Shown one piece after another: positions 12,425 through 24,000 of a stretch of 51,809 nt of DNA. The translations under genes were made by a program, and so were the position numbers. Origin of the DNA: Gymnopilus junonius (lineage: Eukaryota; Basidiomycota; Agaricomycetes; Agaricales; Galerinaceae); assembly GCA_015501075.1 (NCBI GenBank), contig JADNYJ010000247.1, positions 1-51,809 of the forward strand. Direction: 5' to 3'. The notes under the pieces are model-generated. The model did not search any database and was not told where the DNA came from. It saw only the letters and a list, made by a program, of their open reading frames with translations. The stretch's first letter is position 1; each line of letters begins with the position of its first letter.

Positions 12425-12932
12425 TGTTAGAAGTAGTGATCAAACACTTCTAACAATGTTCTATAAACATTAGATTAGCTTTAGAATAGACTTAGAATTA
12501 GTTTCACTTCATTTGGACACTTGTAGTTTACTAAGTTTCTGCTTTTGGTCGCGTTTTCACTAGTATTTTGTGAATTACTCGGCGTAGAGTTAGAATTTCG
12601 GAAAACGGATTTGAGATCTGAAATCAGGTCGAAAATCCGGTTCTAGTGATATAGCATACATGGCATTTAAAGTACGTTTGTGTTTTGACATTTTCGAATT
12701 GTCCACATTTTGGGTGTTTTGTCACGCCTCGCGGTTTTTGGGCACGTAGCTACATTAGATACTATGTTTCCTACTATGTCAAGCGAAAGCAAGACACTAC
12801 GATTTGAATTGAACAAGTTATAAGCATTTTGAGTTATACTCTGTGATTCTCAGTGATTGCTGTACTTGAGCATACTAGTTGGTTGAGCTGTGTTAACTAC
12901 ACAGATCCTTGCTTATTTGTGCAAGTCTAACA
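12425..12932 (+). repeat. 3' LTR of Copia copy 1
   Basis: 508 bp, matching 7321-7828 base for base as far as I can see, followed by the CCAGA target duplication. Confidence 0.95.
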
Positions 12933-12937
12933 CCAGA

Positions 12938-13511
12938 TTGACTGGGAGAGAGAGCATCAGTCCCAGCATAGCTGCTGTGTTCAGCAGGTTGTTGGCTGTC
13001 ATCCGATGATGCAAGACACCAGGGTCCCACTTACTCAAATGACAGTTGAAGTCACCCCCCATGTAATGAAACATTGGGAGAAAGTCAGCCTGCTTGGTGA
13101 GCAGGTCGATAGCTGTGTGTTTGTCATCAGAATACACATTCAGTAAATTAATAATGGTATCCCCGGTAAACAGAGAAACTGCCATGATATTGCAGTGATC
13201 TATAAGATCGCATCACATGGCAGGGTGCCAGGGGTTCAGCCTCATCGAAACGTAGGTCAGAACACATGGCTGGAGTCCAGTGGGGTCAGGCCGAACCATT
13301 ATCTTCCAATCAGGGTGGTTCAGTGCTCCAATAACTGCCTCACCTTCAGGATCTCACGAAGATGGAGCACATCGTATCTCATGCCAAGGTGGCTCTTGCA
13401 AGAAAATAATGTCAAAAGAATCTTTCAGATGGTCTAGTAGTACATTGATATGCCCATAATTCTGGTTACAATTGTACGAGATGATCCTAACATCCTCCTT
13501 TCTTCTCATTA
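12938..13511 (-). pseudogene. LINE D ORF2 start: APE-type endonuclease
   Basis: N-terminal part of ORF2. In the sister copy at 27262 the protein begins MRRNEDIRIISYNCNQNYGH, matching the IxxxN start of APE endonucleases. Here the same text can be followed from about 13510 leftwards, with FLQEPP and, further on, NLLNVYSDDKHTA and GDFNCH, which are the usual endonuclease motifs. The frame shifts around 13190-13440. The Copia insertion cuts it after the GDFNCH region, and the rest resumes at 7320. ORF1 ends directly upstream with an overlapping stop and start. Confidence 0.75.
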
Positions 13512-15496
13512 TCAAGCTAAAGGAGGGACGTTAGACGTCAAGGTCTGGAGTGCACATCTATCATGTACCTCTCGGTATTTGGCTATGATCCAATCATGAT
13601 CAAAGTGATGGTCCCAGAACTTGCAGTTGCATCCTGTGGCAGGGTGCTCACCCTGGCAATTGGGGCAGCAGGCCTTGTGGGGGCATGGCTCACCAGCTGG
13701 GGTGGGGTGGCACATACCGTCCGAATCTGGCAGGGGCTGGTTGCAGCAAGGCGCAAGAGCGCAATGCTCATCAGTGGCGTGAGGCCTGCCACACCGCACG
13801 CAGCAGTGCTGGTGGGCCCGACAATCCTTGGTGAGATGACCCCAGCACTGGCAACGCTGGCACATGGGGACACCTTGATGGGCAGCAGCTGGCTTCACAT
13901 ACAGCAGCTTGTCCTTGTAGCGAAAAGCCTTGTTGAAAAGGGCTTTCGCTGTTCATCCAGTCTGGGAGTCCCAGATCTCAAAGTAGCAGTCGAACTTGGA
14001 GCTCTTTGCTGATTGACGTACGAGGCACGTGTGCCCCACAAAAGGTATGCCTGAGAAGAGAGGGGCTCTTTTGAGTGCCCTCTCAACATCGGCGATGGTG
14101 GTGACAGTCTTCTGGAAGACATCCGAATAATAAGGGACATCCAAAACCTTCAGGAAGGCTTTGGACATCGGCAATCTGACCCAAGGTGTCAACCCCTTGT
14201 ATTCATCAGAGGTGCCCTGGACAACATTATAGATAGCACCCCAAAGGAGCATGAGCTCATCATTCATGGGTACATGGTTGGCATGCAGAGCCCACCCATG
14301 ATAGGTGGGTTCCGCAGAAGTGATCTGAATATTGAATCGGTCGAGAGCCATCATCTGGTTGACCTCATCAACCAGTGTAGTGAGTATGACGTTCTTCAGC
14401 GTGAAGTCATTGAACACCATGAGAACTTGGCAGCGCATTGGCCCTGCTGTGACAAAGTCCAGCCCTTTAGATTTGACTGGGGTAGAAGGTCTAGTCGGGC
14501 CCTGAGAGGGTCCAGGACTGGGGTCTGGGCCCAGGCCTGAAGCAGCCCAGGTCCAGGTTTGTGGTGCCATTTGAGTGACTGCATGCTCAAAATAATGATT
14601 AGTAAGCGATCCATGGGTTAAGGACCCCGGAACTGGTGTCCGGAGTTTCGAGGCAAAGGAGCGCTTGGGGTGAGAGGAGAGAGGAATAGGAGGGGGCCCG
14701 GGAGGGGGTGGCCTCTGATATTGCATGAGCTTAGCCTTCTGTTTATGAGGCTGAAGCTTGGTATGAGCAGGAGTGGGAGCGGGTGCCTTGGGAGGTGCCT
14801 CGGGTTCCACTGGAGGGCCAGTCTGCTTTGGGGGGGCAGTCTGGGAAGATGAGGGCTCTGGAGGGGGAGCAGGAGCTCCTCCCTGAGTCTTTGTGAGATC
14901 TCAATACATGAGGTCCACTAGGGAACTGTCTGAATCAATGAGGTTGTGGATGATAGACCATCTAAGAGACAGTGATCGTGCGCTGACACCCGTGGCCTCC
15001 TTGGCCCAGGGGGAAGTAGTGACCGAGTTCACAATGTTAGTGAAAAGGCCGGCATAATCAGGGCAATCTGCCCCTGATAGAGTAGAAGGGCCATTGGTTA
15101 TCATAAATGAACCAATGGTCTTCAGTGACTCCACCACAGCAGCCCAGTCCCCATCCGTTCCTGTGAGGGAAAGGGCAGTAGGCTCGGCTCTGGAGAAGCA
15201 CTTGGGAGAGGAAAACAAACAGTATCATCCTCTTCCCCCATGGAAACATCAGGGGATGAAGCCCGCAAAGTGATGGGAGTAGTGGCCCATGAGTGGATCA
15301 CTGACCAGGACTCAGCCTCCTCCTGCTCCCGAGGAGCAGGGGTGGATGAAGCATATCTCTCTCGAATGGATCGAGAGGACAAAGAACCCTCAGGGGTTGG
15401 AGATTTGGTGCTCGAAGCTCTGACGGGTGGAATATGCCTGCCAGAGGCAGAAAGGGTGGGGTGCTTGGGCGCGGATGACGATGATCGCTCAGACAT
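13512..15496 (-). pseudogene. LINE D ORF1: gag-like protein with CCHC zinc knuckles
   Basis: About 660 codons starting at ATG 15496 (MSERSSSSAPKHP). The N-terminal third is rich in Ser, Pro and Thr; a Pro-rich middle (about 14660-14880) precedes an RRM-like stretch I cannot assign with certainty; the C-terminus carries three zinc knuckles: CQRCQCWGHLTKDC, CVRCGRPHATDEHC and CPNCQGEHPATGC. ORF1 proteins of Tad1-type LINEs bind the element RNA. There is a frame change at about 15210, and TGA stops near 14900 (Y-stop-D) and 13950 (G-stop-T) that fit CGA to TGA changes. It ends just before ORF2. Confidence 0.8.
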
Positions 15497-15833
15497 TGTC
15501 TTGCACTAAAGGTGCATACACACCCAAACAACTGTAAACAGCTATCCAAGGACCAGATCACAGGTTGTTGAGAGAGATTGCAGCTTTGTGAGGTATCAAC
15601 ATTTTGTGATGGTGGTGGTCTGTGGGAAAGAAGGGATGGATTATGAAGGCACTGATGAAGAACAATCTTGGCTCCCAGCCACTGAACTCGAACACATGCC
15701 CAACCTCATCTCCGACTTTCACTCTGCTTACCCCTGCAAACCCAGACCCCTTTCATCTCTCACTTACCTTACGATTCACCAAAAAACATCATTAACAAGA
15801 AAAGACAAGTAGTGCCTCATACATCCTCATTTC
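15497..15833. other. Probable LINE 5' UTR and unassigned sequence
   Basis: Between the ORF1 start of LINE D and the Copia-C LTR. The first part is presumably the LINE 5' UTR. I cannot place the LINE 5' end because its 3' target duplication is outside the window. Only short open frames are present (for example plus strand 15588-15812), without recognisable motifs. This is the only stretch that might be old host sequence. Confidence 0.4.
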
Positions 15834-15998
15834 TGTTAGAAGGACTGAAGTCCAGAGTTAAGAACTGTCTAAATACAAGGAGAAACTATGTACTACTCAC
15901 CTGAAGTCTAGAGTTAAGAACTAAGGACTTCAGGAGGACTTAGCTACAATGTAACTACTCTGTGACATGTAACATATCATGTGAGAGTCACTCTAACA
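15834..15998 (-). repeat. Short LTR (165 bp) of Copia family C
   Basis: Starts TGTTAGAAGG and ends CACTCTAACA on the plus strand. It is followed on the plus strand by TACCCCCATGAC, whose complement GTCATGGGGGTA is a polypurine tract directly before a minus-strand 3' LTR. Only one LTR is in the window, so the call rests on the TG..CA ends, the tract and the adjacent pol. Confidence 0.75.
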
Positions 15999-16429
15999 TA
16001 CCCCCATGACTGAACATGTCTCTAAGTCTACAAACAAGAGAGAAAGAGAAAAACAAGACAAGAAAAGACAAGAAAAGATCTAAGATAACACACCCATTGA
16101 TTCTCTGCAAAAGTGAACTTTGGGAGCAGGGAGAGACTTTGTCAAAGAGTCTGCAACCATGTCTGCTGTTGGAATGTAATCTGGAACAATCACACCTTCT
16201 TCAACCTTGTCCCTGAGCCAAAAATGTTGAAGATCAAGTTGCTTCATCCTCCCATGATGTTCTGGATTCTTTGCAACTGTGATTGCACTTTGGTTGTCCA
16301 TTTTGAGGGTTGATGGTCCAGTAGCCAAATAACCAAATTCACCAAGGATGTTCCTCAACCAGGCAATCTCTTTACCAGCTTCAACTGCTCCAAGGTACTC
16401 TGCTTCAGTGGTGGAAAGTGCAATGAGAG
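15834..16429 (-). mobile_element. Copia family C, 3' end (continues at 26513)
   Basis: Minus-strand Copia element, distinct from copies 1 and 2. From left to right it shows its 3' LTR (15834-15998), a polypurine tract and the RNase H end of pol. The LINE with poly(T) at 16430 interrupts it. The sequence resumes at 26513 with a duplicated AGTGCAATGAGAG(T). The left flank gives no target duplication because the other end is missing. Confidence 0.85.
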
Positions 16430-16430
16430 T
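16080..16430 (-). pseudogene. Copia family C pol: RNase H C-terminus
   Basis: Reads ALSTTEAEYLGAVEAGKEIAW, then MDNQSAITVAKNPEHHGRMK and DMVADSLTKSLP, ending at a stop at 16080. These are the E and D regions of Copia RNase H and the usual C-terminal LTK motif. No stop interrupts this part. It joins the fragment at 26513-26908 when the LINE insertion is removed. Confidence 0.88.
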
Positions 16431-16902
16431 TTTTTTTTTTTTTTTTTTTTTTAAATCAAGGATTTATATACCGGTGCGCAAAAGCAGTCCGGTCGCAGTG
16501 ATACATACACCCACAGTACACTACAAATAAACTATGCCTAGTGCGAGACTGGCTCTTGCAGGCCAACTTAGGACCACAAACAGTGGGCCCGTACTCTCAT
16601 TGATGCCCTGACCAAAGGGAGGGGTCCAACAAAGTAATGGAGGGGCACCGGAAGGGGGCCTGCCAGCCAAACCCGACAGCCCAGGATGCACGCGTACTGT
16701 GTTAGCCACTGGAGGCAGACCATTTCAGGTTGCTGAAGCAGGGGACCACACTTGTCTGTCAATAGTGCCGAAGCTCCAGAACCCAGACCCCACCCTCAAC
16801 CCAGCAAAGCTGAAGCCCGCCAAGTATTAGGACTCTGTTCTGAGCACACCCCAGACTGATGAATCCAGCCAACAGGAACAACACCTACCTTGCCCGACCA
16901 AG

Positions 16903-18955
16903 TCATCCGACACCTCCAGGAGGGTGGTTGAAAGCGAACACTGTAGGGTTAGCTTTCAAAAAGGATACGAGCTGATCCAGATGAACTGGATAGTCATGAC
17001 GATCATGTTGGGGACACGTTCGGAATAGGTGGTTGTAAGTTTGGGTATGGTGGCTGCACTCGCAACTGGTCAATTCGGGGATGTTGAATCGAGAGTAATA
17101 CTCCCCGATGGGAGCATGGTTAGTGATGGTGTGAGTGACCCTCATAAATAGAGTCAAGTCACCGCCTGCAGCCTGAAGCCAAGGACCACCTCGGTTGGCC
17201 CGTGGTTCGAGTCGACCCCCGTCGAGGTCGGTGAGTGACAGAAACTGTCTCCCAGAGTATGAGGGTTGCTGGAACAGCTCTTTCCAGCCCTCCCCCAGAT
17301 TATCATCAGCTGCTTTGCACAGCGAGGCAAGTGAGTGTGACATATTGGGCCCCACTGTGACAGAAAGCTCAGTCGCCATGAGATGAGCCTGGTAATGTAT
17401 GCCCCATTTCAAAGAGGATGGGACATGATGAAGGGAGATGTGGCAGCTAGGACCCCTGGTCCACCACTCTGTAAGGGTGTGGATAACAGCCAAGGAATGA
17501 GCTTGGCCGGAATGCACGGAAGCATCGAGCAGACTCCCCAAAGCCTTAGTGGAGTCCGACATGAAAACAATGTAGTCACAATTATCCATGGCACATGCCC
17601 GGACAATTGCAGTACATAGAGAGTAAAGCTCAGCATCCTCTGCCAGAGCACTCCCAGCCATGTAATGAGATGCATGCACCTCGATACCTTGGCGAAAGAC
17701 AAGCGAAGCTGCAATAGCCTGCTTGTTCCAGTCAGTGGGGTGGCTACCATTGCCAACACAAACCAGGGTGGACAGTTCCCACTTTGAAGCCTCCCAGAAG
17801 TGATCTAACCATTCGCGCTGGAGCCCAACCTTATCCTTGGGTGCTGGGGTAATATCAAAGCAAATTCCATGATGTAACTCAAGGAATCGCCCACCAGGAC
17901 AAGCTTCTGGAGCAAAAGGCTCAAGGGGCTTGCTGACAACATGGAGCATATCATCGACATCCATAACAGTACCCTGCACCTTAGAGCGCTGTGGGGCAGT
18001 CATAAATGCAGCAGAGTGAGGGTGAGGACTTGCTCCTTTGGAGAAGGGCGCACTCAAAAGGGAGCACACTGGATAAGTGTCTGATAGGGCTACCATGTGC
18101 AGTACACCTACTGCAGCAGCACATTTCAAGATGAGGTGGATAGGGACCAGGCCCGCCAGGGCTTCGATCCATCCTGTAGGAGAGGTGTGGAATGCACCGG
18201 TAATCCAGAGTGCAGCATGCTGCTGCATGCTGGTCAGTAGTTTGATGGTTCCCTGGCACTTAGCACCTTGGAAGAACCACAAATGGAGGCCATATGTTGC
18301 AATAGGCAGCACACAGGACCTGTAAAGCAGATGCTTTTGCATGGGTGTAAGCCCCCTAGATGAGTTACCAAGCATCCTCATTGCCTTAACGGTGGTGAAG
18401 GACTTGGTGGAATAATACTGGACATGTTCATGAAATGTCAATTTCCAGTCAAAGAAGAAACCCAAGTACCACCAAAATGGCTTGGGCATCAGACATTTGT
18501 CATGGGTGTAGGGAGCATACCCCAGATCTGTGGACAGATTGAACTCAGAATGAGAATGCTCAAAATGGAATAACTCTGTCTTGTCATGCTCAGGAGCGAG
18601 GGTGAACTTTGTGAAGAGTTCGAAGATCACTGCATAGGACCTTTTCAGAGCTATGCAATTGTCATCAAGCATCTTTGACTGTACAATCAATGTACCATCA
18701 TCGACATAAGAGAGCAGGGTGGTGTCAGAGACCAACTCATTCTGCATGAAGAGTTTCAGCACTGGTGCAAGAAAGAGTGCTGAGAGTACTGGGGACAAAG
18801 CAGAGCCCTGCCCCACCCTGACATCAGCTTGTCGGGGGTCAGATTGAAAGCTGTTCCAGGCATAGGACATGGAGCGGCCGACTAGGTATGATGAAAAGAA
18901 TTCCACCACATTAGGAGGGAAGCCCTGCTTCCTGAGAATCGCAATCAACACTTCA
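16903..18955 (-). pseudogene. LINE A ORF2 fragment: RT, RNase H, CCHC (long open frame)
   Basis: An uninterrupted frame of about 680 codons to a stop at 16903. It contains the RT palm (GQGSALSPVLSALF, then SYVDDGTL at about 18694-18710), the thumb, RNase H (NGSHPTDWNKQAIAAS, AEDAELYSL, SDSTKALG) and a C-terminal CECSHH...HLFRTC cluster. The open frame persists despite many CpG-type replacements. Its upstream part is cut by the Gypsy LTR at 18956 and continues as only about 107 bp at 26406-26512 before the 5' truncation, so it lacks endonuclease and ORF1. Confidence 0.85.
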
Positions 18956-19411
18956 TGTTACAACCCTCATTTCTCTTATCTTATCGCGCACCTCATTTCT
19001 TTTCTCGTTATCATTTATCAGATGATTTATTATTTATAGTTTCTTCTTGATCATCTTTACTTGTAAAGATGATCATTCACTTTCTTACACATATGCGGAC
19101 AATCTTTCCTTTTGATCATCATCCCTTGTACCACCCCAATGATGATCACTCCTTTCCGATTCCCCTTGTTTTACTTTTGTTTCATCTATATCATTATCAA
19201 ACCCAAATAGTATATAAACTGTAGCTAGTCTACTATGTACTTTAGCTTGTTCTTGAGAATATACTCTCTTGTAATGACCAGAGCAAACTTGAACTACTAA
19301 GGCATTCTTCTGTCGAAGACAATACCTTAGCAGACTTCATCGAATGACCTCTATGACTACTACACCAGACCTTATCTTATTAGATCAGGTTCTGTTGTCA
19401 ACATCATAACA
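18956..19411 (+). repeat. 5' LTR of the Gypsy chromovirus
   Basis: 456 bp beginning TGTTACAACCC and ending CATCATAACA. It contains a TATA box and the copy of the self-primer sequence. Confidence 0.93.
19211..19254 (+). promoter_or_regulatory. LTR core promoter: TATA box and predicted mRNA 5' end/self-primer
   Basis: TATATAAA starts at 19211. About 30 bp downstream, at 19243-19254, lies TAGCTTGTTCTT, which is complementary to the primer-binding site just after the LTR. The spacing fits transcription starting at about 19240, so the first bases of the mRNA could pair with the primer-binding site. The start site is inferred, not observed. Confidence 0.65.
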
Positions 19412-19424
19412 AAAGAACAAGCTA
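19412..19424 (+). other. Self-primer binding site
   Basis: AAAGAACAAGCTA immediately follows the LTR. Twelve of its bases (19413-19424) are the exact reverse complement of 19243-19254 in the LTR. I see no match to the TGGT start that a tRNA 3'-end primer would give. This is the arrangement known from Schizosaccharomyces Tf1, where the mRNA 5' end primes minus-strand synthesis. Confidence 0.75.
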
Positions 19425-19471
19425 CCACCTCATCCAATGCTTCTGCCTAGCAAGCATTATCTGCCAACATT

Positions 19472-20760
19472 ATGGCTTGAAGAAGAGGACAATTTGCCGC
19501 TAGTTTTAGTGATGAAGAATTCTCTGACCCGAACACCGACCGAACCTCTGATGCAGGCGTGTCCGATGAATATGAAACACCACCAGAAGGAGAAGAACCT
19601 CCTCTAACCCGATCGACTCTCTTTGGATCTACCGTCCAAGAACCTGGCATACTAAGACACGACTTTGAATCTTTGCTAGATACTCTACTTAGATCCCAAC
19701 CCATCTTTTACCCAATGAACGAACCTGAAATGCCAGAAGGAACCTCTGACACCACCCCCACTGCCCCCACCTCCTCCAATGGAAAAGGAATAGGAATCAT
19801 TCCTACACCCTTCTCCGGAGACTGCTCCAAGGTCAAAACCTTCATCCAAGACTTGGGTGACTATTTTGAATTAAATGGTGACATTTACAACACCAATGCC
19901 AAGAAAATCATTTTCACCCTTGGACTTCTCAAAGGAGGAGAAGCGGAAGCCTGGAAGAAGGCTTGGAGAGAAGACCACACTGAAGAGGTCAAGAACGCTG
20001 CAGGTGTACCCACCGGAGCTATCACCAAAAACTACGGTTCGACCTTAGACTTCGAAAAGGCTTTTAATGAAGCCTTTAAACCAACCAAGATGAAGGACCA
20101 AGCATTCTTTGAGCTCCGAAACCTGAAGCAGGGAAAGGCTTCAGCCACTGAACTGAACACCAAGTTCAACGAACTTGTCAAGACCACCAAGATTCCCACT
20201 ACTGGGAATGAGAGTGTCTTAATCGATTACTACATGAATGCCTTGAACAACTGGCTTCAAGAGAAGATTATGGGACTCGATATACTTCCTACCATGCTCA
20301 CCACCTGGCAGAGGAAGGCAGTCAAATATGACACCCATAGAATGAACTTAGCGCACCTCCTAGGCAAGACCACTATGCAGGCACTGAACGAATGAAAGAC
20401 CTGGTGGGCTAATTTAGCCAGAGGAACCCCGCCCCGCACTACCATGCACCGGCACCCCAAATGAACCACCAAGATCCAAATGCTATGGACATTGACAAGA
20501 TCGACGTCAATGCCATGACCCCAGAAGAAAGAAGCAAGCTCATGAGAAAGGGGCTCTGCTTCTGATGCAAGAAGCCCGGGCACGTCTCCAGAGACTGCCC
20601 TGAGAAGGGCAAGAACAGGAGGAACCCTCCGCCAAAGAAGAATCCCCTCAAAGGGAAAGTGCTCCACATGCACATCAGGGCCCTCATGCAGGACCTCACC
20701 GAAGAAGAATGAGAAGAAGTTTACGAGATGGGAGACCAAGAGGGTTTTCAATAAGGAGAT
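19472..20760 (+). pseudogene. Gypsy gag with CCHC knuckle
   Basis: The likely start is ATG 19472, but codon 3 is TGA (19478-19480), where CGA would be expected from the Arg-rich context. The frame is then open to 20395 and encodes a retrotransposon gag fold (DLGDYFELNGD, YGSTLDFEKAFNEAFKP, FELRNLKQGKASATELNTKF). A frameshift at about 20360 is followed by a second frame with MDIDKIDVNAMTPEER and a zinc knuckle CF-stop-CKKPGHVSRDC, where TGA at 20563 replaces the usual Arg codon. All these stops are compatible with C to T change. Confidence 0.85.
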
Positions 20761-20884
20761 GCATGAGACCAATGTATGCAACTCCTTCCTTAGATATTTA
20801 TTCTGTAGTCTCGGCTCGAATCGAAAATAAATCACTCCAATTGCCTTTTCATTCGAGACCGAGAACAGAACAAAAATCATTGGA

Positions 20885-21070
20885 ACTGCTCTAGGAGACA
20901 CTGGAGCAAAGGGGAAGTTCATCAACCAGAACTTCATGAAGAAACACAACCTGGAAACAAAAGCACTGGAAAAGGAAATTTGAGTCTTCAATGTAGACGG
21001 AACCCTGAACAAAAAGGGAACTATCAAACGCTATGTCGATCTAAAGCTCAACATCGATGGACAACCCCGA
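20885..21070 (+). pseudogene. Gypsy aspartic protease
   Basis: GTALGDTGAKGKFIN at about 20882-20926 carries the DTGA active-site motif, followed by FNVDGT and, in the next block, ECLLVTGLGKQKIILGFPWF, the second protease motif (I-L-G) before pol. A TGA at about 20982 (EI-stop-VFN) fits CGA to TGA. It separates gag from pol in the usual chromovirus order. Confidence 0.75.
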
Positions 21071-24000
21071 ATGGAATGCCTACTGGTCACTGGCCTAGGA
21101 AAACAGAAGATTATTCTTGGTTTTCCCTGGTTCGAAGAAAACAACCTGGACATCAACTGGAAAAACGGACACATCAAACTCAACAGGGAGATTAGTACTA
21201 CTTCCCAAATAGAAGAAGTACCCAATGAGGAAATCCAACAAGTCAACCAATTGGATGACTCTTCAGATTTAATCATTTCCTTTTTAGGTAATGAACCCCT
21301 TCCGGAAATGAAGGAGATTTGGAATATCCCTGAGGATGACAACGAAATTTGGATCAATGCAAAACTAACTTCCTCGCAAATCTTTGCTCAGAAACACGAT
21401 GTGAAGAAGGAAGAAAAGCTGCTCAAAGAAATGATCCCACCAGAATACCACGAATACCTGGACATCTTCAATAAGGACACTGCCAACCAATTCCCTGAAT
21501 CTCAATCTTGGGACCATAAAATCAAACTCAAGGAAGGTTTTCAACCTAAAGTCTTCAAGACATATCCTCTGACGCCCTCTGAGGATACCGAATTGGACAA
21601 ATTCCTGGAAGAAAACCTGAAGAAAGGATATATTCGACCATCTAAATCACCCATGGCTTCCCCCTTCTTTTTCATATCTAAAAAGGATGGGAAGCTTCGA
21701 CCCTGTCAAGACTACCGGTACCTGAATGAATGGACTGTCAAGAATGCCTATCCCCTCCCTCTGATCCCCGAACTCATGGACAAACTCAAAGGAGCCAAGT
21801 ATTTCACCAAACTTGACATCCGATGGGTTATAACAACATCCGGATCAAGGATGGTGACCAATGGAAAGCAGCATTCAAGACAAACAAAGGATTATTCGAA
21901 CCAACGGTCATGTTCTTCAGCATGTGCAACTCTCGGCGACCTTCCAGTCAATGATGGACTCAATGTTTAAGGACGTCGTCCATCAAGGTTTCATCATCAT
22001 CTATATGGATGATATTCTTATCTTCCACAAAGATAAAAAGAAACTGGAACAGATAATGAAAGAAGTGCTTCAAATACTCCAGGACAACGACTTGTATTTG
22101 AAACCAGAAAAATGCACATTCGCTCAAACTAAAATCGATTATCTTGGAATGATTATCCAAGAAGGAACAATATCAATGGACCCCTTGAAACTCAGCGGTA
22201 TAGCTGACTGGCTGGAACCGAAAAATGTAAAACAGGTCCGATCCTTTTTAGGATTCGGAAACTTTTACAGGCGATTTATCAGGAAATACTCGGAAATAGC
22301 TCGCGCACTTAACAAGCTGTTGAAAAAAGACCATAGCTTCGAATGGAATGAAGATGCTAAGAAATCATTTGAACTACTAAAACGAAAATTCACAGAAGAA
22401 CCCGTCCTGACCATGCCGGACACCACAAAACAATTCCAGATCAAATGCGATGCATCAAAATATGCATCTGGAGCAGTCTTAACGCAGTTGGACAGCAACG
22501 GAGACCGACACCCGGTGGCATTCATCTCTAAGACATTCTCTCCCACTGAGAGAAATTACAAGATTTATGACAGAGAACTATTGGCGATGATCCAATCCCT
22601 TAAGGAATGGCGACACTACATTCAAGGATCAACCTTCACTATGATCATCTATTCTGATCACAAGAATTTGACATACTTTAGAAGTACTCAAAAACTGAAT
22701 AGATGCCAAGCAAGATGGTCACTATTCCTTTCGGAATATGACATCCAACTGGTTCACCTCCCCAGAAGCAAAATGGTACAATCGGATGCCCTCTCACATA
22801 GACCGGACATGATCCCCGATGAGGATCATGACAATGAAGACAAGATTCTCCTTCTGGAGAATCTATTTATAAATTTGATTGATGCTGATCTCCAAATAGA
22901 GATCGCCCAATCAAGGAAACAGGACAAGGACGTAGTCGATGCATTGAAACTCCTAACACAAGAAGGACCTCGAAGTCTCGCAAAAGACTTAGATGACTGG
23001 GAGACAATGCAAATGGAAGGCATCGGTGAACTAATCTTTTACAAGAAAAAGAATTACATTCCCAATGATCAAGAACTATGCAGGAAAATCATCGCGATGT
23101 ACCATGACTCAGTCACTGCAGGACACCCTGGAGAACTGGAAACGTACAATGCAGTACGACAACTATACTGGTGGCCTGGAATGCGAACATTTGTCAAGAA
23201 TTACATCAAAGGGTGCGGACAATGCCAACAATTTAAAATCAACCGAAACCCGGCGAATCCCTCCTTGCACCCAATCGAAGGAGCCAAATCTATGAGACTA
23301 TTTGCACAATGCTCTATGGACATGATCACGGACCTTCCCAGCATTGACGGATATGATTCATTATTGATCATGGTTGATCATGGGCTTACAAAGGGGTAAT
23401 TATCATACCTTGCTCAAAAACTCTTTCGCAAGAAGGAGCAGCACTACTCCTTCAGGACAACCTTTTCAAGTGATTTGGTCTACCGGATAGTATCATTTCC
23501 GACAGAGGACCCCAATTCGCAGCAAGAACCTTCCAAGAATTGCTCAAACTTCTTGGAATCAAGTCGAAACTGTCAATGGCATATCATCCTCAGTCAGATG
23601 GTACCACTGAATGATTCAATCAGGAAATAGAGGTGTATCTCGCTATCTATTGCTCCTCCAACCCAACCACCTGGAAACAACATGTGGGAACCCTGGAATT
23701 CGTCCACAATGATTGCAGGCATGCGGACAGGCAAAAGACCCCATTCGAACTCATGTTTGGAACCAATCCAGTCGCTATTCCCACTGCATTTGAAAATATG
23801 AAGTTTCCCTCAGTCGAGGAAAAGCTGAAGAACCTTATTTCAGACAGAAAGGAAGCTCTTGCAGCACACGAACTAGCCAGAGCAAGAATGGCTGATTGAC
23901 GAAAGTCCAACTTTGTACCATTCAAAGAAGGACAGAAGGTATGGCTTGACTCTAGGAATCTCAAAATGAGGTACAACAAGAAGCTGGCACTGAGAAGAGA

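Larger units (their letters stand above)
7321..12932 (+). mobile_element. Complete Ty1/Copia retrotransposon, copy 1
   Basis: 5612-bp element with two 508-bp LTRs (TGTTAG...CTAACA) and a 5-bp target duplication CCAGA at 7316-7320 and 12933-12937. Order: LTR, primer-binding site, gag, protease, integrase, RT, RNase H, polypurine tract, LTR. I could not find any difference between the two LTRs by eye, so the insertion looks very recent. It interrupts the endonuclease region of LINE D. Confidence 0.96.
3056..15560 (-). mobile_element. Tad1-like LINE copy D, long, carrying nested LINE and Copia insertions
   Basis: Minus-strand LINE visible in pieces: RT (3056-3732), RT to endonuclease (6074-7320), endonuclease (12938-13511), ORF1 (13512-15496) and a probable 5' UTR to its right. 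The pieces are collinear once the plus-strand LINE at 3733-6073 and the Copia at 7321-12932 are removed. It was in turn hit by copy F at about 3055, so its 3' part lies left of the window. It is the only LINE here with an ORF1 start. Many CpG sites have decayed, making it older than its two LINE insertions. The right boundary is approximate. Confidence 0.8.

Noticed and set aside
13563..14012. Plus-strand frame opposite LINE ORF1
   Set aside because: It is the antisense of the zinc-knuckle ORF1 coding sequence and has no independent motif.
20257..21027. 256-codon minus-strand frame within the Gypsy gag-protease region
   Set aside because: Antisense shadow of gag and protease; hydrophobic composition comes from reversed Lys/Glu-rich codons.
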